Position numbers and translations under genes: made by a program | The notes under the pieces: model-generated | The model's input: the letters and a program-made list of their open reading frames with translations, nothing else | The model's database searches: none | Told to the model about the DNA's origin: nothing | IMG/VR virus record: IMGVR_UViG_3300035136_000050 | Coordinates: 1-57,599 of that record | DNA: 57,599 nucleotides | Strand: one strand, 5' to 3' | From: a virus | In this document: positions 9,982-17,222 of the stretch, one piece after another | Layout of the letters: the number at the start of each line of letters is the position of its first letter | Numbering within the stretch: the first letter of the stretch is position 1

Positions 9982-10365
9982 ATGAAGGCGACGGATGTTT
10001 GCACGGAGTTGAAGGCGCTGCTGGGGGTGCGGCGGAACGAGGAGATCGCGCCGGCGGTGAGGGGTCTGTTGGATAAGCGAAAGCCGCGACAACCAACGGG
10101 GGTGTTGTTGGTGTTGGACGAGGGGACGTATTATCCAACGGTAGTGGGAATGAGGCAACCAACGTTGGGCCAGGTGGAGGCGCTCCGGGAGGCGTGTTTG
10201 CATTTTTCGGAGACGCAGTTGGGGAAGATCGGGAATGTGTTGCGGGAGAGGGAGATCGAGGCGCGGGTGCGCGCGGAGTTGAGACGAGAGGCGGGGGGCG
10301 AGGGGCGGGGGGCGAGGGGCGAGGGGCGAGGGGCGAGGGGCGAGGAACACGGGTCGGCGGAGTGA
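9982..10365 (+). CDS. Small hypothetical protein with repeat-derived tail
   Basis: A 127-residue protein starting at ATG 9982 behind AGGAGGAGAG and closing the tail operon. I do not recognise the family. The first 100 residues look like a genuine globular sequence (MKATDVCTELKALLGVRRNE, PTGVLLVLDEGTYYPTVVGM). The last 30 are encoded by a GGGGCGAG microsatellite and read as Gly/Arg/Glu repeats, so the C-terminus has been extended by repeat expansion. A strong terminator follows at 10404. Confidence 0.7.
   Translation: MKATDVCTELKALLGVRRNEEIAPAVRGLLDKRKPRQPTGVLLVLDEGTYYPTVVGMRQPTLGQVEALREACLHFSETQLGKIGNVLREREIEARVRAELRREAGGEGRGARGEGRGARGEEHGSAE
10290..10346 (+). repeat. GGGGCGAG microsatellite
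   Basis: Tandem 7- to 8-bp GGGGCGAG-type units at the 3' end of the preceding gene. Shorter copies of the same unit lie in coding sequence at about 38169-38195 (small terminase C-terminus) and 42340-42357 (MuF protein), so the expansion recurs in unrelated genes. Confidence 0.8.
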
Positions 10366-10403
10366 GTGGATTGGGGGATTAGGTATTGGATATTGGGGAT
10401 TTG

Positions 10404-10440
10404 GCCCTGGCGGCCGGGATGGCCGCCAGGGCTTTTTTGT
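10404..10440 (+). terminator. Rho-independent terminator of the tail operon
   Basis: GCCCTGGCGGCC-gggat-GGCCGCCAGGGC forms a perfect 12-bp stem with a 5-nt loop, followed by TTTTTTG. It ends rightward transcription of the tail genes just before the convergent leftward genes begin. Confidence 0.95.
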
Positions 10441-10450
10441 TGGGGTAGGG

Positions 10451-10471
10451 CAGGTAATGGTTTGTTATGTG
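10451..10471 (+). repeat. Dispersed 21-bp site 2 (CAGGTAA-N7-TTATGTG)
   Basis: Lies in the convergent junction. The stop codon of the leftward gene 10465-10833 is the TAA inside its right arm. Confidence 0.85.
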
Positions 10472-10833
10472 CGCTGGTATTTGATGCTCCAGCCGCAGGC
10501 TGGACACGCGGCCTGATTGGAGTATTTGTGGTCGCCAGCGGGCTGGTAGGCGGTGGCTCCACAGGTGGGACAGATGAGATCAATGATCTCATCCGTGTCG
10601 GCCAGCCACCAGGCTCCCCAGAGATGGCGTGGAATTCCGAGGATGGCCCAGGCCTTCTGGGCGTCCATTTTAAGGGCGGTACGCTGGATATCCTCAATGG
10701 GATAGAGGGTGTAGCGACCGATTTTGTATTCGGTCCATTTGTCGCGCTGAGCGATTTTACTGATTCGCTCGTTGGAAATTCCGAGGATGGCAGCGATTTC
10801 TTTGCGGGTGTAGTAGCCAGGGATTTGAGTCAT
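10465..10833 (-). CDS. HTH protein with C-terminal zinc ribbon
   Basis: A 122-residue DNA-binding protein. The start at 10833 is fixed by an ATGA overlap with the upstream HAD gene. Residues 5-50 (YYTRKEIAAILGISNERISK, then YTLYPIEDIQRTA) form a MerR/excisionase-like helix-turn-helix. Two CxxC pairs near the C-terminus (CPTCG, CPACGW) would form a zinc ribbon. It is the distal gene of a three-gene leftward operon driven from 11726-11753. A regulator or recombination accessory role is possible but not shown. The stop codon lies inside a dispersed 21-bp site. Confidence 0.7.
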   Translation of the reverse strand: MTQIPGYYTRKEIAAILGISNERISKIAQRDKWTEYKIGRYTLYPIEDIQRTALKMDAQKAWAILGIPRHLWGAWWLADTDEIIDLICPTCGATAYQPAGDHKYSNQAACPACGWSIKYQRT

Positions 10834-11366
10834 TGTTCGTTCCGCTTGAAGAACGCATTGGCGTAGATGAATGAGCAACTTGCGGCCTCGGCGGCGAGGC
10901 GATCATCGTCGCTATCGCCGACCATGAGGGTTTCGGAAGGGATAACGTTGGCATCAGCGATGGCCTGCAGGAGCATTCCGGGGGACGGCTTGCGCCAATC
11001 TGACTGCCAGGATGAATAGTGTTCTCCTGGAGTATGAATAATTATGTCGGGCTGGTTTTCGGGAATGGGCGACCAATGGCCTTTTTTGCTCTGGTAGGCG
11101 AAGCTGACGTAGAGCCGGGCGTCAAGGCTACGAGCCAGTCGGATCAGCCGGTACATGGTTTCATTCTTGGTGGGGTATTTGTCTGGATTGCCAAAATTTT
11201 CTTTGTGCATCCAGTAGCCCAGGCCGACGCCGCCCTGATTGGTGGCGAGGGAGATATGAGGCAGGTCGTTGCGCTGGAAGTATTCTGCGACGCCTGGTAG
11301 CAAGTCGTCGGTCCACTTTTGGGTGAGGGTGGTGTCGATATCGAAGATGATTAGTTTGGGATTCAT
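10830..11366 (-). CDS. HAD-superfamily phosphatase, PNKP/HisB-like
   Basis: A 178-residue haloacid dehalogenase-fold hydrolase. All four motifs are present: motif I FDIDTTL (DxDxT), motif II ATNQGGVG, motif III lysine in RKPSPGM, and motif IV VGDSDDDRLAAEAA. The ATNQGG signature and length place it near the polynucleotide 3'-phosphatase / histidinol-phosphatase subgroup. A DNA 3'-end cleaning role would therefore suit a phage, but a sugar or nucleotide phosphatase cannot be excluded. AAGGA precedes the ATG at 11366. Coupled by ATGA to the HTH gene. Confidence 0.8.
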   Translation of the reverse strand: MNPKLIIFDIDTTLTQKWTDDLLPGVAEYFQRNDLPHISLATNQGGVGLGYWMHKENFGNPDKYPTKNETMYRLIRLARSLDARLYVSFAYQSKKGHWSPIPENQPDIIIHTPGEHYSSWQSDWRKPSPGMLLQAIADANVIPSETLMVGDSDDDRLAAEAASCSFIYANAFFKRNEQ

Positions 11367-11411
11367 TGGAGTTCCTTTGCCAGGATTGAAGCTCCTGGCG
11401 GGCCTTTCAAA

Positions 11412-11672
11412 TTATATGGAGACGCTGGTAGGCCAGCCCGTGCTCTCTTTCCATTCCCATCGGATATCTCGGATGCTTTCGCCATCAATGAGCCATCCTC
11501 GAATTGTGTCTCCGCCTTTGTTCTCGCCCTCGATCAGGCGGTCGGTGTCGCGGAGAGCGATTATCTTGCAAGTCTCTGGCTCCATTCCCTCATTGTCGAG
11601 GGTTTCAAGCTCCGCATCAATCAAATTGACCCAGTTGGCGAATGTGGCTTGATTTGTGTTGACTTTGGACAT
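11412..11672 (-). CDS. Small acidic hypothetical protein
   Basis: An 86-residue protein starting MSKVNTNQATFANWVNLIDA at 11672 behind AAGGAG; a longer upstream ATG has no binding site. It is the promoter-proximal gene of the small leftward operon (11412, 10830, 10465). The C-terminal half (DTIRGWLIDGESIRDIRWEW) is beta-rich. Family not recognised. Confidence 0.65.
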   Translation of the reverse strand: MSKVNTNQATFANWVNLIDAELETLDNEGMEPETCKIIALRDTDRLIEGENKGGDTIRGWLIDGESIRDIRWEWKESTGWPTSVSI

Positions 11673-11725
11673 TGGATTTTTCTCCTTTTGTTTTTTAGAG
11701 CGGGCCGTCCCGCTCAACTATTTAC

Positions 11726-11753
11726 AGTATACCACAATATTGTGATATATCAA
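11726..11753 (-). promoter_or_regulatory. Sigma70-type promoter with palindromic operator
   Basis: Read leftward: -35 TTGATA (11753-11748), 16-bp spacer, -10 TATACT (11731-11726). The spacer contains the perfect 12-bp palindrome CACAATATTGTG (11733-11744), placed where a bound repressor would block RNA polymerase. It drives 11412-11672 and the two following genes. Confidence 0.75.
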
Positions 11754-11932
11754 TAGTGAAATTGGGAAAAAGGGGCGCTGGGGAGAATCTCTAATCTGGT
11801 GTTCTGTTTTGTTCTAGTTTGGGATGTTTGCGTGCAAACACGAGGGGAGGAACACGGAGCGGCGGAGTGAGCGGATTAGGGGATTTGGCGCGCCGGCGGA
11901 TGAAAGGGGATTTGGTGCGACGTCGGATGAAA

Positions 11933-13162
11933 TCAGGTTTGGGCTTGCTCCAGGGCGCGGGTGTAGTATTGGAGTTTTTGGCCAAGGTTGAGGCGGGCGG
12001 TGGGGATGGTGGTATGGCAGCCGAGGGTGGCCAGACGACGGGCGAGGTAGCGGGCGTAGGAGAGGGAGACGTGAAGCTCGATTAGATCGCCGCCCGTTAA
12101 AGTGTGTTTGGCCACCAGGTCGCGGGCGAGGGTGCAGGCGTAGTCCTGGCGCGCGCGGGCTTTGGCGTGATCGCCGGACCAAAGGGGGTTTGGCCCGGCG
12201 TTACCCTCCGGGCATAAACCGTCTTGGGTGAGGATGAGCACGTGGTTGTTGTTGAGGCGGGCGCAAGCGAGGGCCTTGGTGAATAGTTGTTGACCAGGTG
12301 ATGAATTTGGCCTTGGGGCCTGGACGATGGCGAAGCGCCGTTGCGGCCGTGGCCAATAGGGATTTTGGTTTTGGAAAACGAGGGCGGTCTCGTCCTCGAT
12401 GCGGGGATAGGATGGGTCGCGGGTGACGTGGATGTTGCGGAATTGGCTGGGGATGACGGCGCGTTGGTGAGTGGCTAGCAGGGTGAGGCCCTGAGCCTGG
12501 CAGAGGGCGCGGGTGTCGGCGGTGATGGGGACGCGGCGCTTGCGCCGGACACGGTCGCCAACGATTAAAACGAGAATACCGCCCGGGGTGAGAACGCGCT
12601 TACACTCACGGTAGGCGGCACGCATGACGCGCAGGTAGTGCTCGTAGACGTGGATGTTGCCGACCTGGGCCTTGGCGTCGCCGTAGCTGAGGCCGTGGCA
12701 AGGGTGGACGTGCTGGCCGTCCAGGGCGTGGCCACTTTTGCGGTTCCAGTTGGAGAACGTGTCGAAATAGGGGGGCGAGGTGAGGATGGCGGGGAAGGTG
12801 GCATTGGGCAACGGGAGGTGCAGCGCGTTCCATTGGCAGGTGAGGACGGGAGAGACGAAAAGCTGGCTTGAGCGGATATGGAGCGCGTTTTGGTTTTGAA
12901 GCGCGGCCCAGTGCGGCTCGACGTCGCCGGAGAGGACGGGTCGGGATTTGAGGGCGGCAAGCAGGATGGAGCCAGCGCCGCCAAAGGGGTCCAGGACGGG
13001 CTGGCCCTGGGCCGTGTAATGGTCGAGGAGCCAGGCGAGCCAGTAGAGGTTGACGCGGGCCTTGTGCTGGAAGGTGGTCGGGGTGAACAGGCGCTGGCGC
13101 AGGTGGTGGTCACGGCCGAAGGAATGTGGATTGGCGGAATAGGCGGATAGAGTAGTGAGCAT
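11933..13162 (-). CDS. DNA methyltransferase (TSPPY) with DUF6884-like C-terminus
   Basis: A 409-residue S-adenosylmethionine-dependent DNA methyltransferase. SAM motif I is VLDPFGGAGSILLAAL (about residues 56-71), and the catalytic motif is ILTSPPYFDTF (about 130), of the N4-cytosine or beta-class type. There is no partner restriction enzyme, so it looks like an orphan methylase that protects phage DNA. The last 120 residues (LTGGDLIELHVSLSYARYLA, TARLNLGQKLQYYTRALE) resemble the C-terminal half of the DUF6884 protein at 14949-15476, suggesting a fusion. The N-terminus reads through a repeat (SAYSANPHSFG). Confidence 0.85.
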   Translation of the reverse strand: MLTTLSAYSANPHSFGRDHHLRQRLFTPTTFQHKARVNLYWLAWLLDHYTAQGQPVLDPFGGAGSILLAALKSRPVLSGDVEPHWAALQNQNALHIRSSQLFVSPVLTCQWNALHLPLPNATFPAILTSPPYFDTFSNWNRKSGHALDGQHVHPCHGLSYGDAKAQVGNIHVYEHYLRVMRAAYRECKRVLTPGGILVLIVGDRVRRKRRVPITADTRALCQAQGLTLLATHQRAVIPSQFRNIHVTRDPSYPRIEDETALVFQNQNPYWPRPQRRFAIVQAPRPNSSPGQQLFTKALACARLNNNHVLILTQDGLCPEGNAGPNPLWSGDHAKARARQDYACTLARDLVAKHTLTGGDLIELHVSLSYARYLARRLATLGCHTTIPTARLNLGQKLQYYTRALEQAQT

Positions 13163-13241
13163 TAGTGTTTGTCTCTGATCTGGAGCAGGCGCAGGGCGAG
13201 GCCGCGATGGTTATCAGGCAGATCGCTATTAGTGTTAGCAT
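13110..13241 (-). CDS. Small membrane or lipoprotein-like peptide
   Basis: A 43-residue peptide, MLTLIAICLITIAASPCACS..., with one hydrophobic N-terminal segment and a lipobox-like Cys cluster. ATG 13241 has GAGGA 8 nt upstream. It overlaps the methyltransferase start by 53 nt, and its last third is encoded by an interspersed repeat, so it may be a remnant. The function is unknown. Confidence 0.4.
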   Translation of the reverse strand: MLTLIAICLITIAASPCACSRSETNTNAHYSIRLFRQSTFLRP

Positions 13242-13257
13242 GATTTTGTTCCTCGTG

Positions 13258-13324
13258 GGGGTGCAGGGGTGCAAAAGGGGCGCTGCACCCCGCTGCACCC
13301 TATGTGTCTGCACCCCTGCACCCC
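13258..13324. repeat. 16-bp inverted repeat with internal copies
   Basis: GGGGTGCAGGGGTGCA (13258-13273) and its exact complement (13309-13324) enclose 35 nt that contain two more CTGCACCC units. It lies directly 3' of the FtsK-like gene and 5' of the small ORF. It would form a strong hairpin in leftward mRNA but lacks a T-tract, so it is more likely an RNA stability or processing element, or a repeat insertion. Confidence 0.8.
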
Positions 13325-14922
13325 TAGTTGCGGCCCAGGAGTTGGTTAATGGCTTTGGCGCGCGAGCCGGATTTGCCGGTTGGTCCCCAGAGGTCTTTCA
13401 TGATGGCGGTGGTTGACGCGCCCTGGCGGCCGAGTTCGCGGACGCGCTGTTCTTCGTTGGGGGAGAGGCTGGCCGTGGGGCCGTCGTCGGTTGGGGGCGG
13501 CTCGACAGATGGCGCGGGCTGGCGCGGGCCGGATTGGCCGGCGAGGAGGGCGTCTATTTCGGCGCGGGTGATGACGGGGGCCTGGAGTTCGACGTCGTTG
13601 TTGTAGCCTCGAAGGCGGCAGATAGCGCGGCCAGCATCGAGGCCCTGGGCGCGGGTGTGACCCAGGAGGACACGGGCTTGATGCGGATCGGCGGCGTGGA
13701 ATTGGACGCGGGTGACGAGCTGGTTGCGGATCTCGCTGGCGGTGGAAGAGACCTTGAAATCCTGGCCGGCCAGGACGAGCCAGAGGCCGAAGGAACGACC
13801 GAGCAGCACCAGGTCCACGGCCTGGCTGGCGATTTGTTTGTCCCCCCGGAGCAGGATGGTGCCCTCGTCGAGCAGGGCCACGAGGGGGCGGAATTGGCCC
13901 GCGCCGTTGGCCCTGGCGTTATAGTCGGCGAGGCTCTTGGCCCCGCCGATGGATTCAAAGGCGGCTTTGCGGGCCTGGAGCTCTTCGTAGCAGGCGGCGA
14001 GGATGGCGCTGCCGTCGTCGCGGGCCGTGACGACGGGCCAGCGCAGGGCGGCGGCGTCCCGCCAGGCGACGAGTTCGCTCTTGAGATCCACGATGGCGAG
14101 GTCGCAGGCGTTGGATTTGACGAATTGGTAGAGTAATGATTCCAGGAAGGTTGTTTTGCCAAAGCCGGTGGAACCGGCGACGGCAAAGTGGACCAGGTCG
14201 TCCATGGCCATGGAGATGGGTTGTTGTTGGCCAGTGGCAGGGTCGCATGTGACGCCGAGAAAGACGCGGTCCAGGGATGCGCCGCCCTGGGCGTCGAGGT
14301 AGCGCGCGAGGGGGACGTAATTGGGCCAGTTCATGATGACGTCGCGGGTGGATTCGTCGGCGGCGGCCAGGGTAGGCGGGGCGTTGTTGGTGGTGTGAGT
14401 GGTGTAGGAGCGGGCTTGCTCGGCCTGGACACGCTGCGCGCCGGCGGTGACGAGGAATTGGGCTTGTTCCCAGCCGGGGGCGACGAGCACGTCTCCGTCG
14501 CTGAGTTGGGTGGTTGCGCCCACGGCACGGTTGGCGTCGAAGATGGTCCAACGGCCACCGGCCTTGGAGATGACGAGGGGGAACAGGCCACCGATGGGGG
14601 CGATGGTGGCAGCCCAGCGCCAGCCACGCAGGGTGAGGGTGGTGATGAGGCCGAGGCCGGCGGCGGTGATCAGGACCAGCGCCACGAGGCGGAGCAGGAT
14701 GTAGACGGCCAGGTCCACGGGTTCGCGGCGGGCGCGGTCGGCGCGGGCCTCGGCCCAGCGGGCCTGATTTTCCTCAAGGGTGGCTTGCTCGTGGGCGCGT
14801 TGCTCGGGGGTGAGGGCGGGGGGGTCGCAGCCTCGGAAGGCGACCCAGGATAGGGCGATGATGACGATGATGGCAAAGGGGGTTGGTGAGTTTAGAAATC
14901 TGGGGAGTGTTAGGTTGCGCAT
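13324..14922 (-). CDS. FtsK/SpoIIIE-like membrane-anchored DNA translocase
   Basis: A 532-residue ATPase. The N-terminus has hydrophobic segments at about residues 15-30 (FAIIVIIALSWVAF) and 73-97 (LLRLVALVLITAAGLGLITT). Walker A is GSTGFGKTTFLESLL at about residue 248 and Walker B is PLVALLDEG. The late motif LVLAGQDFKVSSTASEIRNQ is typical of FtsK-type motors. A C-terminal helix-turn-helix-like tail (GRQGASTTAIMKDLW) may bind DNA. The start has GGAAGGAGT. The domain order resembles single-protein plasmid transfer motors (TraB-like), which is unusual for a tailed phage. It is not the packaging ATPase, which lies at 38928-40691. Confidence 0.8.
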   Translation of the reverse strand: MRNLTLPRFLNSPTPFAIIVIIALSWVAFRGCDPPALTPEQRAHEQATLEENQARWAEARADRARREPVDLAVYILLRLVALVLITAAGLGLITTLTLRGWRWAATIAPIGGLFPLVISKAGGRWTIFDANRAVGATTQLSDGDVLVAPGWEQAQFLVTAGAQRVQAEQARSYTTHTTNNAPPTLAAADESTRDVIMNWPNYVPLARYLDAQGGASLDRVFLGVTCDPATGQQQPISMAMDDLVHFAVAGSTGFGKTTFLESLLYQFVKSNACDLAIVDLKSELVAWRDAAALRWPVVTARDDGSAILAACYEELQARKAAFESIGGAKSLADYNARANGAGQFRPLVALLDEGTILLRGDKQIASQAVDLVLLGRSFGLWLVLAGQDFKVSSTASEIRNQLVTRVQFHAADPHQARVLLGHTRAQGLDAGRAICRLRGYNNDVELQAPVITRAEIDALLAGQSGPRQPAPSVEPPPTDDGPTASLSPNEEQRVRELGRQGASTTAIMKDLWGPTGKSGSRAKAINQLLGRN

Positions 14923-14948
14923 GGTTGGACTCCTTCCTGTTGGCCCGG

Positions 14949-15476
14949 CTAAAGCCTGGACTCCAGGGTGGGCAGATAACTGTTTGTTATGTGAGCTGGA
15001 TGTTGGGTATTGGATATTAGGTATTCGATTTGTTGGTTGAGCCAGCGCAGTTGCTGGCCGATGCCCAGGCCCTGCATGGGGATTTCTATGGTGTAGCCCA
15101 GGGCTTGGAGCCAGCGGGCCAGGCAGGCGTGGTAGGGTTTGCCAGCCAGGATAGTGATTTGGTCCTGGAGAGTGATGTGGTGGATGAGGTCATGTAGGAC
15201 ATTGGCAGACCAGCGTCGCCGGTAGCTGCCGGACGCCTGGGCGAGGGTGAAATCGTAGGGCGCGATGATGGCGGCCGGGTCTACGAGATGGTGATGGGCG
15301 CTGAGGATGTACCAGCGGTCGGCGACTAGTTCGGCGTAGCGGCGGGCCTTTTTGAACCAGACGGATTGGTAGAGGTCGGCGGCGGGGGCGGGATGATCTA
15401 GTTTTTGGCCGACGCAGGCGACAAGGGCGATTTGCTCGGCGTATCGGACATTGATTGTGATTAGAGATTCGGTCAT
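14949..15476 (-). CDS. DUF6884-family protein
   Basis: A 175-residue protein with the hallmarks of DUF6884: VACVGQKLDHPAPAADLYQS near the N-terminus, ADRWYILSAHHHLVDP in the middle, and a C-terminal IPMQGLGIGQQLRWLNQQ. The family occurs in phages and mobile elements, and its biochemical role is not established to my knowledge. ATGA-coupled to the upstream gene, with GAGGTGC as binding site. The C-terminal 17 residues (AHITNSYLPTLESRL) translate through a dispersed 21-bp site, so the gene end has been reshaped by the site. Confidence 0.75.
   Translation of the reverse strand: MTESLITINVRYAEQIALVACVGQKLDHPAPAADLYQSVWFKKARRYAELVADRWYILSAHHHLVDPAAIIAPYDFTLAQASGSYRRRWSANVLHDLIHHITLQDQITILAGKPYHACLARWLQALGYTIEIPMQGLGIGQQLRWLNQQIEYLISNTQHPAHITNSYLPTLESRL
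14973..14993 (+). repeat. Dispersed 21-bp site 3 (CAGATAA-N7-TTATGTG)
   Basis: Lies inside the 3' end of the DUF6884 gene and 51 bp upstream of the FtsK-like gene start. Confidence 0.9.
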
Positions 15477-15817
15477 GGTAGCACCTCGGTGTTTTCTAGT
15501 AGGGGGTTGCGTTTTTCACGACGCCAGACGAGGCGGCCGTCCTGGCGGATGGCGTAGACGTAGTTGGAGACGTTGACCAGGCCGGCGCTGAAATAGCGTT
15601 GGACGTCGCGGACCTGGGCGCGGGTTAGTTCGCCGAAATATTTGATCTGGTCGGGCGGCAGGCCGAATTGGCGGGCGTAGCGTTGTTTGGCTGGAGAGCA
15701 CGGATTGGCAGAATGGAGGGATGATGCCCTGGGTGCAACCCGCTCGCAATCGTCTTCGACAGGCTCAGGCTGATTGCTCGCTATGCTCATTGTTCGTTGA
15801 GCTTTGATTTGGTTCAT
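15473..15817 (-). CDS. Small hypothetical protein with repeat-derived N-terminus
   Basis: A 114-residue protein. ATGA overlaps join it to both neighbours (15814 and 15476), with GAGGTGC upstream of the start. Residues about 17-45 (EPVEDDCERVAP, HSANPCS) are the translation of two interspersed repeats, whereas residues 46-114 (QRYARQFGLPPDQIKYFGEL, RYFSAGLVNVSNYVYAIRQD) look like a real globular domain. The family is not recognised. It shows repeat insertion into a translated gene without loss of frame. Confidence 0.65.
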   Translation of the reverse strand: MNQIKAQRTMSIASNQPEPVEDDCERVAPRASSLHSANPCSPAKQRYARQFGLPPDQIKYFGELTRAQVRDVQRYFSAGLVNVSNYVYAIRQDGRLVWRREKRNPLLENTEVLP

Positions 15818-16686
15818 GAGAGCACCTCGATGCCGTTGCCGTTACGGCGGATTTGGCCGGATTCTTCGAGCTGGCCGAGGGTTAGTGTGACCCAGGATTT
15901 GGAGCGGCCAATGGCGTGGGCGGCGTCGCGGTGGGATGCGCCCGGGTTTTGGTCAAAGTAGTCTAGCAGGTCGGCGGTGGCCTGGGCACGGTTGCGTCGC
16001 CTGGCCCGGTTAGCGTGGTCAAGGTGGGCCTGGTTGGCCGATGGGGCGGCCAGGACGTGGGCAGGTTGGCCGGTTGGGGCCTGGTTATTGCCCGGTTTGT
16101 GACCGGGCAGTTGGCCGGTTTGTGACCGGGCAGGGGTGGTTAATTGGCCGGTTCCTGGCCGGTTATTGTCCGGTTTGTGAGCGGACAATTGGGCGGCTTT
16201 TGACCGGGCAGGGGTGGGCAATTGGGCGGGCAGGTCGCCGGTTTCGCGGCGGGTTTGGTTGGAGCGAATGGCCAGGTTTGTGGCTCCGACGACGGCCAGT
16301 ATGGGGAAAATGGCCGGGGCGACGGTGGACAGGCCGGGCCGGACTTCGAGTACAACGGTGAGGCTGATGGTGACGACGACGTAGACAGCGCCGGTGGTTA
16401 TGGAGAGCCAGAGCAGGCCGGGGGGGGCGAGGGTGCGGCCACGCTTGAGGTTGCCGGCGGGGGTGAGGCTGGATTGGTTCCAGTCGTAGAGACGCAGGGC
16501 GGTGGCGACGGTGGAGATACCGAGGGTCTCGATGACGGCGGCGATGATCAGGGCGATGGCCAGGGGCACGTCCAGGTGGGCGCGGGCGGCGCGGGCGACG
16601 AAAAAGGCGCTAGGCCCAGGGGCGAGCCAGGGGGCCAGGCGGGCGACGAGGTCCAGGGCGGTTTGTTCGAGATTGGGTGTTTTCAT
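15814..16686 (-). CDS. Membrane protein with C-terminal winged helix
   Basis: A 290-residue protein starting MKTPNLEQTALDLVARLAPW at 16686 (ATGA overlap with the gene upstream; GGGAG binding site). Hydrophobic segments lie at about residues 28-55, 83-108 and 112-135. A low-complexity linker holds two copies of a 24-residue unit, TPARSxxxQLxxHKPxNN. The C-terminus (DAAHAIGRSKSWVTLTLGQL, then EESGQIRRNGNGIEV) is a winged helix. It may be a membrane-tethered DNA-binding partner of the FtsK-like motor in the same operon; that is inference. Confidence 0.7.
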   Translation of the reverse strand: MKTPNLEQTALDLVARLAPWLAPGPSAFFVARAARAHLDVPLAIALIIAAVIETLGISTVATALRLYDWNQSSLTPAGNLKRGRTLAPPGLLWLSITTGAVYVVVTISLTVVLEVRPGLSTVAPAIFPILAVVGATNLAIRSNQTRRETGDLPAQLPTPARSKAAQLSAHKPDNNRPGTGQLTTPARSQTGQLPGHKPGNNQAPTGQPAHVLAAPSANQAHLDHANRARRRNRAQATADLLDYFDQNPGASHRDAAHAIGRSKSWVTLTLGQLEESGQIRRNGNGIEVLS

Positions 16687-16919
16687 TGGATTAGTTCTCC
16701 CGGGGCGAGGTCCAGGCGGGGCAGGTAGGCGACGGGGACGTCTAGCTGGGCCTGGGCGGCGAGGGCGAGGGCGTGGAAGGCGGCGGCGATGGTTTCGAGG
16801 GCGTCGGCGTCTGGCCCGCCGGCCGTGGCTGCGGCGTCGCAGGCGCGGGCGAGCTGGCGACAGTCGGCGATGGTGAGGCTGAGGGTGACGAGGCCGAATT
16901 GTACCTGGTTGATCTTCAT
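16683..16919 (-). CDS. Small Ala-rich helical protein, leader-controlled
   Basis: A 78-residue protein, first gene of the operon driven from 17130-17158. Family not recognised; the middle (DALETIAAAFHALALAAQAQ) is a helical hairpin. A degraded paralogue lies on the minus strand at 38242-38463. Its ribosome binding site GGAGCTTCCAAA is exactly complementary to a loop in the leader RNA (16986-16997 on the plus strand), so translation is probably switched by RNA folding. Confidence 0.7.
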   Translation of the reverse strand: MKINQVQFGLVTLSLTIADCRQLARACDAAATAGGPDADALETIAAAFHALALAAQAQLDVPVAYLPRLDLAPGELIQ

Positions 16920-17123
16920 GATTTGGAAGCTCCTTTATGTGAGTTAGCAACACAAAGTCCCATAGCGACCGGTTGCAGCTTTCTCGGAGCTTCCAAACTC
17001 ACAAGAGGCAGCAGTTGCCGGTCACTATGGGACCTTGGGTGGGGTGCGCGATTGGGATATGGTAAAGCGACGCTGTTGGTTGCGACAAAAAAGCTGCGCT
17101 CTAGGTATGAGTTTGGAAGCTCG
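16920..17123 (-). promoter_or_regulatory. Structured 5' leader with competing RBS pairing
   Basis: About 200 nt between promoter and first codon. A long stem pairs 16957-16972 with 17018-17033 (15 of 16 bp). Its loop carries TTTGGAAGCTCC (in the leftward RNA), exactly complementary to the ribosome binding site GGAGCTTCCAAA (plus strand 16922-16933). The 5' end of the RNA (17108-17122) carries a 15-nt element, GAGCTTCCAAACTCA, that can pair perfectly with the same loop. The two pairings exclude each other, as in riboswitches and attenuators. Ligand or trans-factor unknown. Confidence 0.6.
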
Positions 17124-17129
17124 CTGATT

Positions 17130-17158
17130 ATTGTATCATGGATGGCGTTCATAGTCAA
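17130..17158 (-). promoter_or_regulatory. Sigma70 promoter for the 16919-11933 operon
   Basis: Read leftward: -35 TTGACT (17158-17153), 17-bp spacer, -10 TACAAT (17135-17130). It is the best consensus match in the leftward half and sits just before the structured leader. Confidence 0.8.
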
Positions 17159-17175
17159 TAGCTCGTTTGTTCGTG

Positions 17176-17205
17176 AGAACACGGATTGGCGGAATGGACG
17201 GATGG
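17176..17205. repeat. Interspersed repeat family 'acacggattggcggaatgg'
   Basis: Representative copy. Related copies lie near 10348, 11851, 13134, 15698, 17250, 20340, 25526, 28092, 31260, 43331, 47261, 51022 and 53138. Many lie at gene ends and are translated as SANPCS (minus) or REHGLAE (plus). The family looks host-derived; that is inference. Confidence 0.8.
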
Positions 17206-17222
17206 TGGGGCGAGATCGGATT

